From positions 118,254,723 through 118,318,722 of the forward strand of contig CP136063.1 of NCBI GenBank assembly GCA_032622095.1: DNA of 64,000 nucleotides. The letters run 5' to 3'. The DNA comes from Siphonodentalium dalli (Eukaryota > Mollusca > Scaphopoda > Gadilida > Siphonodentaliidae). Below are positions 1-13,500 of the stretch, in pieces. The notes below the pieces were generated by a model. It saw only the letters and a program-made list of their open reading frames with translations, was not told the origin of the DNA and searched no databases. Numbering within the stretch: position 1 is the first letter of the stretch; each line of letters opens with the position of its first letter. The position numbers and the translations under genes were made by a program.

Positions 1-3000
1 GGGTTTAAACAATTCAGCTGACATTTACAGGCGAGTGAACAATTCAAGTTGGATTTTCGGCAGCTACATCTGGACGAAGAACACCTGGAACTTGAACATT
101 TACATGTTGTGATTTCTTGAAATGTTTTCAGTAATGGCTCGGCAGTCATGAGAGTCGGTGTCATGCCTCCTTCATCTTCTTTCCAACCGTAACTGGTAGG
201 AGATGGTAACTTTGGAACAGACGTGAGGGCTGCATACCACACAAATGTTTGATATTGACTGCTGAGTAGATGTTGATGCAAACAATCTTTAGTTGGTGGA
301 AGTTTTGATAAGTCTGCTAGTTGATGGAACATTTCAGCCCTGAGTTCATTCACACCACATGCATTTGGTGATAGAGAATAAAGTTGCATGATAAACTTTT
401 CTGCCAGAAGTTTATCAAACTGACCATACAGGTCAATAGGTTGTAGCAGGGAAGGGGTATTCATGTATTTCTTCCAAGTAGACTTCTTCCCTTTTCCTGA
501 TTGTATCACATCCTGTAACAGCATGGTGAATTGGCAAACCATTAATTACTGATGCAGGAAAATTCTTTTCTATATCATTAATTGGGAGGTATTTAGGTTT
601 CTTCACAGTCCCTGCACTCATAATAATTTCCCCATCAAGATTTCGCAGGTGTTAGAGAAGCAATACAAGGACATCTGTGTCACAACTTTGGACTATTCTA
701 TTACTCTAGCATTTCCTTTTGTTGTAGCATCTTGAACATATAATAGCATTCTGGTATCAGCTTTTCGTGAGATGATTTTAGATGATCTAATGGGGAATCC
801 AGTTGATGTCCAGAGATAGCTATCTGATAGTCAGCACAGCCACCAGCTACAATAACAGTATTTCCGATTGGTAGATCAACACCTTTCTTGAGTAATTCAC
901 TGGTCAGGAACTGCAGAAGGCTTTTGTTATTTTCTGATGATCCATACCATCAATTACATAGCATGTTGTCTTAGGAGAATCTGGAAGTTCATTCAATGAG
1001 TATTGGTCGGATAGAATGTGAAGTATAATGCAGCTTTATTTGTGGAATGGAGCTGTCCATCTAGTGAAGCGAGTCACGTACTGCAACCAGTATTGAAATG
1101 TGCTGTTCTCGGAATTTAATTCACAGAATAAATCAAGCTTGTTAGATAATTTCCCCATCTTTATTGTTTCCGATACCTGTCTACAGCTGTCCATGTCCTT
1201 CCCTACCTCAAAATATGTAGATAACTTCTTTCCCTCGTTATCCAAGACATCAAATCTTGTATCCTCATGCTCTTGAAGCCAACTCTGATATTCCTGGAAC
1301 AATATTCTGTACACTGCCTCGAAACGTTCGCTTGTGTGCACGAACAGACCTGTTCCACAACTTTCCCTTCATTATCTATCTTGTCAGATGTACATTCACT
1401 ATATATCCCAGAGTCTATCCATATGTCAGTCAAGCCAGAAAAAGCAAAATGTTGCCCAATTACTCGAAGGAAATTTAGAGCTATATGAAAACTTCCCATC
1501 CTGATAACGACATTTGAGAATTTTTCTGGCAACAACCAAACAATTTCCTTTGCCTTGCAATAAAGTGCCTGGTCAAATGTAATAACAGTATTTGGTTGTG
1601 AGAAATATTTAGAAATATGGCAGCATCGTAGAAGAACGGTAAGAATTGTGTCCATATCATTGGCTGGGGCAGGTATGATTGGTAAGTACCCGATAACTGA
1701 TTTCTCTGATTGTACAGTGGACATTTTCTGGTTGTAGCCTGTCCAAGAAGGAACATACTGTTGATCACCATGATTCCGTGATATTAAGTAGACTAAATCC
1801 TTGTATTTGCTTTCTGATTGCAGGTCATCATTTGGTTTAACATCAATCCTGCCAAGCCCTCGTGGTGAAACATGGCATGAAACATGTATATACTCGACAC
1901 TATTAAATGCTGGTGGGATAGATTTAAGAACTTTATCCCGTTGTATTCTATCACTCCTCTGTATTTTGCATGAAGCAGTACTGTCATCCGGTTTGTCTAC
2001 AGCTCTCTGAAAAGCTGCCATTTGTGTAACATGGAAGGTTCCCTTTCCATCTAGAGTCTCCTCAGTGATGTCCTGGTTATCTGCAGCAAATTGTATAAAT
2101 TGACCTTTCTGTAAATTGTTGGGAATGAAAGTTGAATTGTTTAAATGGAATCTCTCTATCTGAGCATTTGCTTCCGTAGTGTCAATTCGCTAAACGGTTT
2201 CATAAGAAATGCTATGACCACCAGCATGTAGAAAGTTCACAAGAAACTTTGACCTAGATATATGGTGAACAACTAATCCAGTAGCTATATGCTTTGGAGT
2301 ATTCCGATTACCATTGAACATAGCATATACAATATATTGGCCAAGATTTATAATCTTTTGATGAGTATCAGACTTCTTCTTGTGACTAAGAGTCAACTCA
2401 TCTTGATTTGGATCCAGGATTAAGCTAAGAAGAGTATACAAGCTATCAGGAATACAGTCCTCAGCTGCCTTTGTAGAAATAGAGTAACCTATGTGTTTTG
2501 ACGATGATTTCATATCGGAGTGAACTCTCAATGCTACATGGTAGAATTCTTTCATAATACTAGTATCACTATCTTGATCCACCGATGCATCAGATTGAAA
2601 ATTACATAGAAGTTCATTGTCTGTTGATTCAAACAAATTGTTCAGCTCCTCTATACTATTATCGTTTGTGCATGAAGAAAACACCAAGCTTGGGACTGTC
2701 TTATTTATCTGTCTGCGAAATATAATTTCCGGGCCATAGTGTGCTTGGAGTTTGAGTTTCAGTGTACTTGAGCGAATATTGTTGGCACTTCTTGGACAAT
2801 TCTTAGATATGAGCTCTTCATATTTTTGTACGTCTGCATCCATTTGAAACACATGTCCTTGCTGAAAGCCAAAATCAACCAGACTGATGAGATTATTCAA
2901 GGCAGAAGTATCCGAAGCCATCACTGATTCATTTTCTTCTGTGGATAATAGAGTACTATATATTATCTGTCGGTTATTTATTTTTCCATGATATCCATCC

Positions 3001-3032
3001 AGATGAATAATGGACTTTTTCAATGTATACAT
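1..3032 (-). pseudogene. Broken copy of a multi-copy invertebrate TGCDT-type protein gene
   Basis: Read from 3032 downward this is a long, nearly continuous protein of a family that I know as large, repeated, uncharacterised genes in molluscs, cnidarians and other invertebrates. Visible marks in order: an N-terminal part with YGPEIIFRRQ, then ATGLVVHHISRSKFLVNFL and HSISYETV, a middle part with the TEETLDGKGTFH motif near 2060, a CPxY-less central domain, an ADTRMLLYVQDA motif near 750, a HAVTGCDT motif near 520, and a Cys-rich tail (CKCSSSRCSSSRCSC, near 60-100) that is still open at the window edge. It is broken: an in-frame TAG directly follows ETV at 2190-2192, a frameshift near 1341-1350 moves the reading into another frame, several stops lie between about 1036 and 621, and another frameshift lies near 440-470. 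It sits in the same sense as ENOSF1, probably inside its next intron. Function unknown; copy number suggests spread with or as a mobile element. Confidence 0.75.
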
Positions 3033-4453
3033 TATAACTGAATGGTGGAGTCCACTTATTTAATAATTGAAACGTTGAACAAAAACAAACTCTTTATTTC
3101 TGGATTTATTCAATATTATTCAATAATCTGAGCTATGTTTCAAATAATAGTACTGGATTTGAATTTTGTGATATACGTCCGAAAACTGTTCTCTGTAAGT
3201 GACTGACAGAGAATTATGAAGACACAATTACCACCTTAGCAAATGTCCAAAAAATATATAATTATTCAAGCATTTTTTTTTTCGACCGACCCTACCAAAA
3301 CAATGTTAAAAAAAATCTGTAAAGCAGAAAAATAAAAAAAGTTGGCCTTATCTGACATACCAAAGGCTAATAGTATTTTTATGGAATACATGTTGCTTTA
3401 TAATATGTCCTGCAGACAAAAATACATAATTTTAAAGGAATATACAGTAGAAAATGACTAAAAAATGACAATTTTTCCTATTAAAATGTCTGAAAATGAC
3501 ATTAATGTTTAAAAATATATAATTTTTCAGCTCAATAGATATTAGTACATCTTTACTTCTATCTATTTAGAAGAAATCAGCTAAAAAATCTCATCTTTAA
3601 AAAGTGTTGTCAATGGATAGAGACCAATTATGTATTTTTAGATTTTTTTCTATGGGCGACAGAGTTATGCCCTTGTATGGCCCTGCACACCTGTACGGTT
3701 TGACTACCAGGCGTGGAGTGACCCTGAGGTGTCCCTTTATACATTAGAAAAGGTTCAGTTATATACATTCATATGTCGAGAAAAATGACTTCTAGAAGTT
3801 TTTTGTGGTTTTGGCCTCTGTACTAATACGGCATATATTTTATATAATGTGATCTGGGGGTTCGAAAATTAAATGGGCCTTTACATTAGAGGTCGCCTTT
3901 GATAAATAGCGATAGTGGTATAGTTACGGTGCTATAGAAGTACGATAATACATTTTCATGTTTTATTCCGCTTTTGCATGAGTGGAAATATACACATATT
4001 TATGTTGCCTTGGAACGGATTCGACATCAAGTATTGTGCTTATATATTAGTAGTTTCTTCCTGGGTTCGACAGAATAACAAGAGCATCGTTAGGGCGTGG
4101 CAAAATACGCACGTGGTAATTCCAACAAAGGGCCATAACTCGGGGTGAAAATTGGTGGGCGGAACCCAGATTCGAACTTGACCTGTATATTGGGCTAGTA
4201 TAAACTCACATACCAAATATCATTCTATTCAATTCAGACTTACTATCCATGACTTGTATATTGCACTAGTAAACCCACATTCCATATTTCATTCCATTCA
4301 GTTGAGATTATCATAAGTTATCATCCGGACATCACAGACCAATAACATAATACGTCCCACTTAAAAAAACGGGCGTTTACAAACATTGTTAGCGAATCAT
4401 GTCACACAGAGCATAATTATGGCGTTTGATATGTTGAGATGTGGTAAACTTAC
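3033..4453. other. Intron-like AT-rich stretch, no gene seen
   Basis: Between the broken gene copy and ENOSF1 exon 11. I looked on the minus strand for the expected next ENOSF1 exon (MMDANQRWD-like) and found none, so that exon should lie beyond the left edge. The stretch is AT-rich with no supported feature. Confidence 0.5.
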
Positions 4454-4541
4454 CAGTATGTTGTTATCCCCGATCTCCTCTCTGACAACACCACATCTTC
4501 TTACATCGTCTTCAAGATTACCTCCCACCTTCACCTTGAAC
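4454..4541 (-). CDS. ENOSF1: ENOSF1 exon 11, KxK catalytic motif
   Basis: After one base completing Met: [20 protein letters not shown] and EEIGDNNIL (29 codons), human FKVKVGADLQDDMRRCQIIRDMIGPEKTL. The KVK is the KxK motif whose second lysine is the general base in the mandelate racemase/FucD group. Acceptor CTGATTAG, donor GTAAGT, phase 0; the next exon is outside the window. Confidence 0.94.
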
Positions 4542-7500
4542 CTAATCAGATTAAGATAAAAGAGGAAATCCCGGTTGAACTTTGTCGTGGATACGATAAT
4601 CTCAGTATGGACTAGGCGATGGTGGCACGGGTTTGAAACCCGACATGGGCGAAAGTTAGGAACGATTTTTCAAATCAGTTTTTTCTCGAGATATGTACTT
4701 ATTTGTCCCCTGGAAAAATATCGTCAAGGCGACGGTCTCGGAGTAAACTGCGGATGATGATGGATAACTCTAACATCAAGTGGTAATACGGTCAAATTTC
4801 GTGATAATCAAGTGATAATACGGCCATATTTCGTTGAACAACATGTTGATAAATAACACGTTTTGGGAAATTTTATACCATAGGTAGTTGACAGCGGTTA
4901 GCATTATTTTGTTTTAATTAATCGATTTTGATAACAAAGGTGTATTTAGAAGAAACGTTGTTGTTGTAACTTGATGATATGGAGACCGTTTGATCGGATT
5001 GAGTACCTTTAATTCATCACTCCGTTTTATTACCAACGGAATGCACCAATATATATGCATGTGGAATGTTTAATGTGTAATTATAAATATACTCACATTG
5101 TGAATCCCTGATCAAGGGCCTCTTTGCATAGCTAAAATAATAAACAGTGTGAATGGATATAATTTAAAGGGGGGGGGGGGGGGGGTAACCAATCTTGAAT
5201 GGTGATTTCTATGCAAACCTGGGGAGCAATAGATACATAGTTGCAAATACTTGCGAGTGTAACTTGATTTGGTATTTATCTGGCGGTCTTGTTCCAAAAA
5301 ATGATATTGAATTTTATATTGATCTTTCAAACGTAGATCAAGAGTCAAGAAAAAAAAATCATAATTGGGTAATTTTATAATTTTCCTAACGCACCCGCCA
5401 GTTAAATGTTATGTCTGTTCAATTAGATACATGCTTTGGTTCCCGGACAACTGTTTCATATTCCAGGGTAATTCCCGTTCATATTTGGTCACTTCACCCC
5501 ACCTTAACAGCATCACGTTGCAGGAACAATACATGACATTGAAGCTCTTAAATATGTTAAATATATAATTGCATATATATATCGAATTTATCTGATAGAC
5601 AATAATTATATCCAAGGAACATGTAATTTCTGTCAAATATCTGAGTATATCTTGTTTGTGGGATTCCGTTCTGTTGAACGTGCCTCACACACGGAGCATG
5701 CACTATATTCCGTTGGGTAAGATTTTAATCCAACACCATATTAATCGGGTGCTGGGCAGTTTAGTAATAATAATGCTTACTAAACTGTACCCAATATATA
5801 TTTAAAATACACCATGCATTAGGTCAATCTGAAATCATATGTGCAGTAAAATCCTTTCGCGTCTTATTTTACTAAGATTGTATAATAAAAGTCAAGTGAT
5901 ACCATTCACCACGATCGTGGATTGTTGGAAGTGAAGGAGTCGTTCGAAGGTATACAGATTCCGTACGCAACCATATATTCATATATATTAACAACATTTG
6001 TATCACTAATAAGTATGTTTGTGTCACCGGACCAGCAGCTGGAAATGGAATATTTCACTTTCCTCCAAAATTTCATTCAATGTTATCAAACTGGACGTTG
6101 GGTTGACAGTCCTTTCGTACCGATAATAGTTTGACCAGTGCTTGTTGAATACCAGGATATCAGGATAATATATACCAATAAAACTCAAGTGTGACTGTTT
6201 GTTGTTTGTTCGTTGTCTGTCCGACTATGGGCGATCAAACTGGGAGTATCATGGGATAGTTGACGTCAGATGTCTTAAAATGCACTAATAATTAATTTAA
6301 CTAAATAATTAATTACTTTTACCCGAAATGGTCGGAATCTGATCGTAGAAATCTGATTCAAAGGGCTAAATTGATCAGATGAATGTCACTGGGAAGGTAC
6401 CATTGACACCAGACTACTCAAAGAGCCACTAATAAACATTTTATTTAAATAATTAAGCATAGCCAAAACGGTTGGACCCTGCATGGTCGCTGGAAATTGG
6501 CATGCAGTGGTGAATTGACCTTCTGAGTACCATTGGATGGGCGGAAATGCGGTATTATTCGGAAACCAGATGTTTACAGTGGAATATAATAAACACAATA
6601 GTGGAATATAATAAACATATTACGTGATAGCCTACTATTCATTAGAGACAGGGACTATTTTGGAAAATACTCGAGCGCTCTCGTCACAGACTCGTGCTAT
6701 ACAACGTCCCTTCCTCTCATGAATTATTTCACGTTACCAGTTCAATCAAGTGATTATTCTCTATATAGTTACTCGTTTTAACGACACGCCCCTGTGATTG
6801 GTAGTTACTTTCAGGTCTTGTTGAATCCTCAAGTTCGTGGCTAAGGGTGGATACACACATGCATGTAATCTCTGTAAATATCGTGTATTTGGAGTTTTAC
6901 ATGGATCATACACACCGTGTAATATGTGTCCGCTGACAACCCAATCATTGCGACTGTGTTTGACCACAGTGAGTTAAACTCTGAACCGCTGAAGAGCCGT
7001 TGACTGGGACGAAGTCGTCAGGCCGCTTAAAATAATTATTCGCGCGATAACTGAAATGGTTGACGTTCTGTTTAAATCATTGTCAGTATTCTATTGATGT
7101 TAATACCAGTGATGGCCTCTTCCACAACGCAGGGGGCTATGACCCCCAACATACACGGGGAGCTATATTATCCCAGAAGCTACCGAATTCACCATTGCAT
7201 ATTTCCTCGACGGAGGGGGGGGGGGGTGTGCACGCAGCACCCTGAGTCCTGACACCCTTCTTTATAAATATCGAAGTCATGTCTGTCGTGTCTGTTTTCT
7301 ACGAGTGATTAATCTAATATGCAGCAATTTATGCTATTCATATAATTATGAACATATTATACAGCTTTAAATTTGAATGCATGGTGTTGCTGTTTGTCTT
7401 CATTCGGCGAAAGGGTTGCCTAGCTACGAGTTCCCAACTACGTCACCATTCATCTCTTGTGTTATACAGTTATACATGTATACGCAAAATTTACAACTAT

Positions 7501-10500
7501 GGAATATTTAAGTAAAACATTATATTGTAATTCTTGCCCAGATAATCCCGGCTGATACATTCAATTAACTCCCTTAGTTATTGGAAGCTTTCGAGAACCA
7601 GCCCCTCCCCCAATCATGGATTATGGTAGAAAATGTTATAATTCAAGCTTGTGACAGGTAGGAGCTTGTTCAACCTTTGGCTTGAGAAACATATATATAA
7701 ATGGGGGGGGGGGGGGGTGTCACTCTTTTTAATTTCAACGCTGTACCTGCATTATTTGTTGGCGCTAATGAATATTTGCAATCCCAATTGAATTAATGTT
7801 ATCACATGAGCTCGCTCTCAAATTATCAGAGAAATCTCAACAAGCCGGTATCATCCTATAAAAGAATTCTGCATATTTTATTTCTGTTTTGGATGACCCT
7901 GTTTCCAAGAAATGACAGACACAAATCAAGTATAAAATCGACCGGCTCTAATCCACTTTTCGAAATGAATTATAACTCGTGAAAAACAGCAACATATATC
8001 AGACAAGAATTACTCATTTCGGCATCCATGAAAGAAGACATGTTTATGACTGGCCTGAAATTTCTTGATGGCAGTTTGTTTGATAATGGCTTATAACTAC
8101 TCACTGGTGAAATTGACCTCTCGCGCGCAGGTGATTAATTTTGTCAATTATTGGTGTGGCCATGTAAAATACATGTATTTTACATACAGACATTACATGC
8201 ATGTTTGTATCCACCCTAAAGGTGGATACACACATGCATGTAATCTCTGTAAATATCGTGTATTTGGCATTTTACATGGATCATACACACCGTGTAATAT
8301 GTGTCCGCTGACAACCCAATCATTACGACTGTGTTTGACCACAGTGAGTTAAACTCTGAACCACCGAAGAGCCGTTGACTGGGACGAAGTCGTCAGGCCG
8401 CTTAAAATAATTATTCGCGCGATAACTCAAATGGTCGACGTTCTGTTTAAATCATTGTCAGTCTTCTATTGATGTTAATACCAGTGATGGCCTCTTCCCC
8501 AAACGCAGGGGGCTATGAGCCCCAACATGCACGGGGAGCTATATGATCCCAGAAGCTACCGTATTCACCATTGCATATTTCCTCGATGGGGGTGTGCATG
8601 CAGCACCCCGAGTCCTGACACCCTGCTTTATAAATATCGTAGTAATGTCTGTCGTGTCTGTTTTCTACGAGTGGTTAATCTAATATGCAGCAATTTATGC
8701 TATTCATATAATTATGAACATATTATACAGCTTTAAATTTGAATGCATGGTGTTGCTGTTTGTCTTCATTCGGCGAAACGGTTGCCAACTACGTCACCTT
8801 TCCTCTCTTGTGTTATACAGTTAGGATAGGATAGGATAATTTTATTTACAATACACACACATGGAAAGTACAATTACAAATAAATATAATATTAATAGAC
8901 TATACATGTATATTGCTAGGGGTGATATAGTCATGGCTGACTGTCTTCCTATCACCCCAATGTACAAATATACGCAAAATTTACAACTATGCAATATTTA
9001 AGTAAAACATTATATTGTAATTCTTGCCCAGATAATCCCGACTGATACATTTATTAACTCCCTTAGTTATTGGAAGCTTTCGAGAACCAGCCCCTCCCCC
9101 AATCATGGATTATGGTCGAAAATGTTATAATTCAAGCTTGTGACAGTTAGGAGCTTGTTCAACCTTTGGATTGAGAAACATATATATAAATGGGGGGGGG
9201 GGGTGTCACTCTTTTTAATTTCAACGCTGTACCTGCATTATTTTTTGGCGCTATAATGAATATTTGCAATCCCAATTGAATTAATGTTATCACATGAGCT
9301 CGCCCTCAAATTATCAGAGAAATCTCAACAAGCCGGTATCATCCTATAAAAGAATTCTGCATATTTTATTTTTGTTTTGGATGACCCTGTTTCCAAGAAA
9401 TGACAGAAACAAATCAAGTATAAAATCGACCGACGCTCTAATCCACTTTTCGAAATGAATTATAACTCGTGAAAAACAGCAACATAAACATATATCAGAC
9501 AAGAATTACTCATTTCGGCATCCATGAAAGAAGACATGTTTATGACTGGCCTGAAATTTCTTGATGGCAGTTTGTTTAATAATGGCTTATAACTACTCAC
9601 TGGTGAAATTGACCTCTCGCACGCAGGTGATTAATTTTGTCAATTATTGGTGTGGCCATGTAAAATACATGTATTTTACATACAGACATTACATGCATGT
9701 GTGTATCCACCCTAACGTTGACCTATATACATAGATCACATATAATAAAACCCGCGCCGAAACCCTTAAACGCTTAATCTACCGTGCATGATACAGGGAA
9801 GTTTCATGTGAAGTGAAGAATATAAAACCTAAGTTTTTGAAATCAATGTCATGATTGTTAGTTTTTCTAACCTTTTTTATTTTCTCGTCGCTGTACCCTA
9901 ACCATCCACATGAAGTTGTGTATGCTGGATATCCATTTCTCAGCATTTCAGACTCTGTTGGGAATGAACGAACAGTGGAGAATTTACATTGATATGTGTT
10001 TTAATGTCATTAATTCAATAGCATGCCATCTCACTCCCTTTGACAATAAAACTTGATGCGGGAAGGTTGGGTAGTACACTGTTTGAATATATATTCAGTA
10101 TGAGATAACAATTAGTATATAGCCATTGTTTCAATTTTATAAATGTTAACCATTAATGTCAGCTACAGTATGATGCATGTGAGTAGTCAAGCAGCTAAAG
10201 TGGTCATGAACCTTGGACTGAAAGTTGTCAGTAATGATATTATTTGAAAGCACGATTCAGTTTACGATAATTAATAAACTTTGGAGTCCATACTTTGAAA
10301 AAACATTTAGTTTTAGGACGAGTGGTAAAGACACGGTTGTGCAACGCGGTGCAAGGTTGGTGATTGTTATCAAAGGCGGATATTAATTGCTTATCTATAA
10401 ACATTTTATTCAATGGTCTAAAACAATAACTCAAATATATTCTGCATAATTAAACGATTGAAAATGTAAATCTTTTTTGGTGAATGTTTCTTGAATATTT

Positions 10501-13500
10501 CACAGAACAGTGGAAAATATCACACCAAGGCCAAGACAATAATTCACCAAAGCAACTCAGCCCAAGAACAGTCGAATGACTGACTGGGTAGGTAACCTAC
10601 AGCCACATGGCGGCAAGGGCTCCAACATACACCTAATAGTATTCGATTTTGAATTGTTCCCGGTATGGAAAGCATTATACGTCCCAGAGAGACGCATTGA
10701 AGTAATAATAAAAGGTCAGCAGACCACAGTGTTCCCCAAAAACGTGGCAAGTCGATGCCGCTTTGTTGAAGAAATAAAAAAAAAATGTTGAAATTTTCTA
10801 AGTTGAAAAGGGTTAAGAACTCCTTAAAAAAAAAAAAATCCGTCATCTATATACATGTTGCACATCTCCAATATGTGGGTAACAATACTCTGAAGTTTCA
10901 AATATCTACGATCAAAACTGTAGGAGGAGTTGATTACACCACGAAGGTACCATCATACAGAAAATTATAAAAAATGTTGAAATATTCGAAGTCGAAAAGG
11001 GTTAATAATTCCGTCAAAAAATAATTTTTCCGTCATCTATATACATGTTGCACATCTTCAATATATGGGCAACAATATTCTGAAGTTTCAAATCTCTGGG
11101 GTGAAATCTGTAGGAGGAGATGATTACACCATGAAGGTACTCAAAGGTGTGACGGACGGACGGGCGGACCGACGTGAGTATACTTGTGAGGTGCGATCTT
11201 TTGTTTGATTGACTTGTGGGTTGCAACCCACAAGTGACTTACGGAAAATCCAATTTTAATAGCGTTTCTATAGTACCCCAAAAATAAATTTTTCGGGGGA
11301 CAAAAAACAACCGTGAACACGATGTTGGGGTCCCAAACAAAAACAGCCATTTTCACGGCATGGAGCATCAAAGAGCGTTCCGTGTTAGTCTATTCCTGAT
11401 ATGGTAGAAATAAAGAACGTTTGTTACACTTCTGTGCGATTAATTAAAACAGCTGGAAAAGGGCTGTGGCGGTGAAAATAATGTTCAGACTATCTGGAGC
11501 CGGTATATAAATATTTCGTGTAGTTGTCAACCTTATACCGCCAACATTATTGAACTTCCCAAGACGTATGCATGCAAAATTTAAATGACTAAATTGCAAC
11601 ATCTGCAATACAGGATCGTCTACAAATACGGACCAGAACACGAACTCCTCCTTATCGAAAATAACTTTGAAATAGTTATTTTGTTGGGGGAATTAATTCC
11701 AATAGTGTCCTGAACACTGTTTACACCGTGTGTGTCGTATTCAGCCATTTGACAGTGACAATCGATCTGATATACCAATTAAATCCAATACGGGAACAAT
11801 TAATGTCACTATGTCAGTAATGTGCCCACGAAACCATATACCACAATTAGGATAATTTAAAATCTTTGTATAACACCAATTCTCATCATGCTTCTCGTAG
11901 TTCAAGATATGTCAATAATAAGAACAAAAAAACGCGCATCCTGTTTTGTCGAGAATATTGCCAACTTTATATTTCGATTCATCACCATCACCAAGCGCTT
12001 TTAATCAAATGAATTACAATTGCCTGTTTCTTTGGATATTCGGGAATTCGAACAAGAAACAGTTTAATATTGAACTTGTCGGAAAGTTACTGTTGGAGAA
12101 ACATTTTTCATGCTTGAATCCCCACATATCCAATAAAGCATTAATCTGAATGAAAGTATTATGAAACCTCCTATTTTTAATTTACAATTTGGCATTGTCA
12201 AGAGTAACGAAAACAATATATTTCTTAACCCAAGTGTTGAAAGGAATATCCACTACTGATTAACGGATAATAAGTTAACTTACCACTTAATCCTCCATTC
12301 TACAATATATTCCTCATTATCCACTAAATATTACTTCTTGTCTTGTGAATTATTTTGAAATTTCGTGTTTCCAACAATTCAGGTATAGGTCTAATTATAT
12401 GCAGCCTAATAGCATACTATGTGATTTAGAACTGGATCGAAAATAGGAAGGCATAGTTATATCTCTAAGATCAGAACTAGAAAATAAGCTATTTTTGTTT
12501 AAGTGAGTTAACCATAGCGTTTATTTGAAAGTTGACATCTCATGGCATTATTGGCAGACCAAATCTACATGGTATGTTTGATAAACTATGTGGACCACAT
12601 TTACTCGGCTGTTTGCGGCTGGTGTTGCTCCGACAATCTCGGTTCCGTTATATATGACCCACACATAATAACGATATGGGTAAGCATATATTATTATCAA
12701 TTGAGAATAAGTGTTTCTTTTCGTTATGTTAGACGTGTGGCTGGATTTACATTATATTTTCAAAATTGGATCTCAAACATGGTGTTTTGGAATTAAGGAT
12801 TCAAGAGGACTTAATTATTGCTGTACAAGCTGGAAATCTTATATGTTATGAATCGAATCAGTTTGGAAAAAAGGACCTATATATGCGGATCAACGACTAG
12901 TTAATAACAAGAGCAATGCATGGACATCTTCACATTTAGTACATATAATGTGTTTATTGATGATGTGATTGTGTATTCAAATTCATTTTAGGAACATTTG
13001 TCATTGTGGTACCTTGATTCAAGATGTTGCCTAAGAAGTTGCAGTCACACCTGGAATGATTGACAGACACAAGGAAAAGCCGATATACCAATACCATATT
13101 GTTGTCTTGGGTATAAATTGTGGGTCAGTTAGTTTGTGATAGGGAGATATTGAGTAAATTATTTACCTCGTTCTGTGCGCTTACTTCTGCATGACCTCAA
13201 CATTTCTGAAAAGGGAAGAGCATCTTCAGTTTCTACACAAGAACAATACCAGCCGGGCGTAGCAACGTACATTGTTAGTTTTGAAAGTCTACACCGTGTT
13301 TACATAAATTATTGGGAAAATTGTTGATTACTGTTTGAGATAGACATAATGATAATTTACTGTTTTCAAAGTAAAATATATGAAATATTATCTTTCTAAG
13401 CAGCTATGAATGTTTGTTCAATGTTTACTGTCATAACGGGGGGGGGGGGGGGCTTTTGTCTGCTAAATGAGGTGAACATTCTCCCAATATGAGAAGTGCA

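Noticed and set aside
4600-4660. tRNA-like B box (GGGTTTGAAACCCG) near 4628
   Set aside because: No A box or cloverleaf around it; at most a piece of a tRNA-derived repeat.
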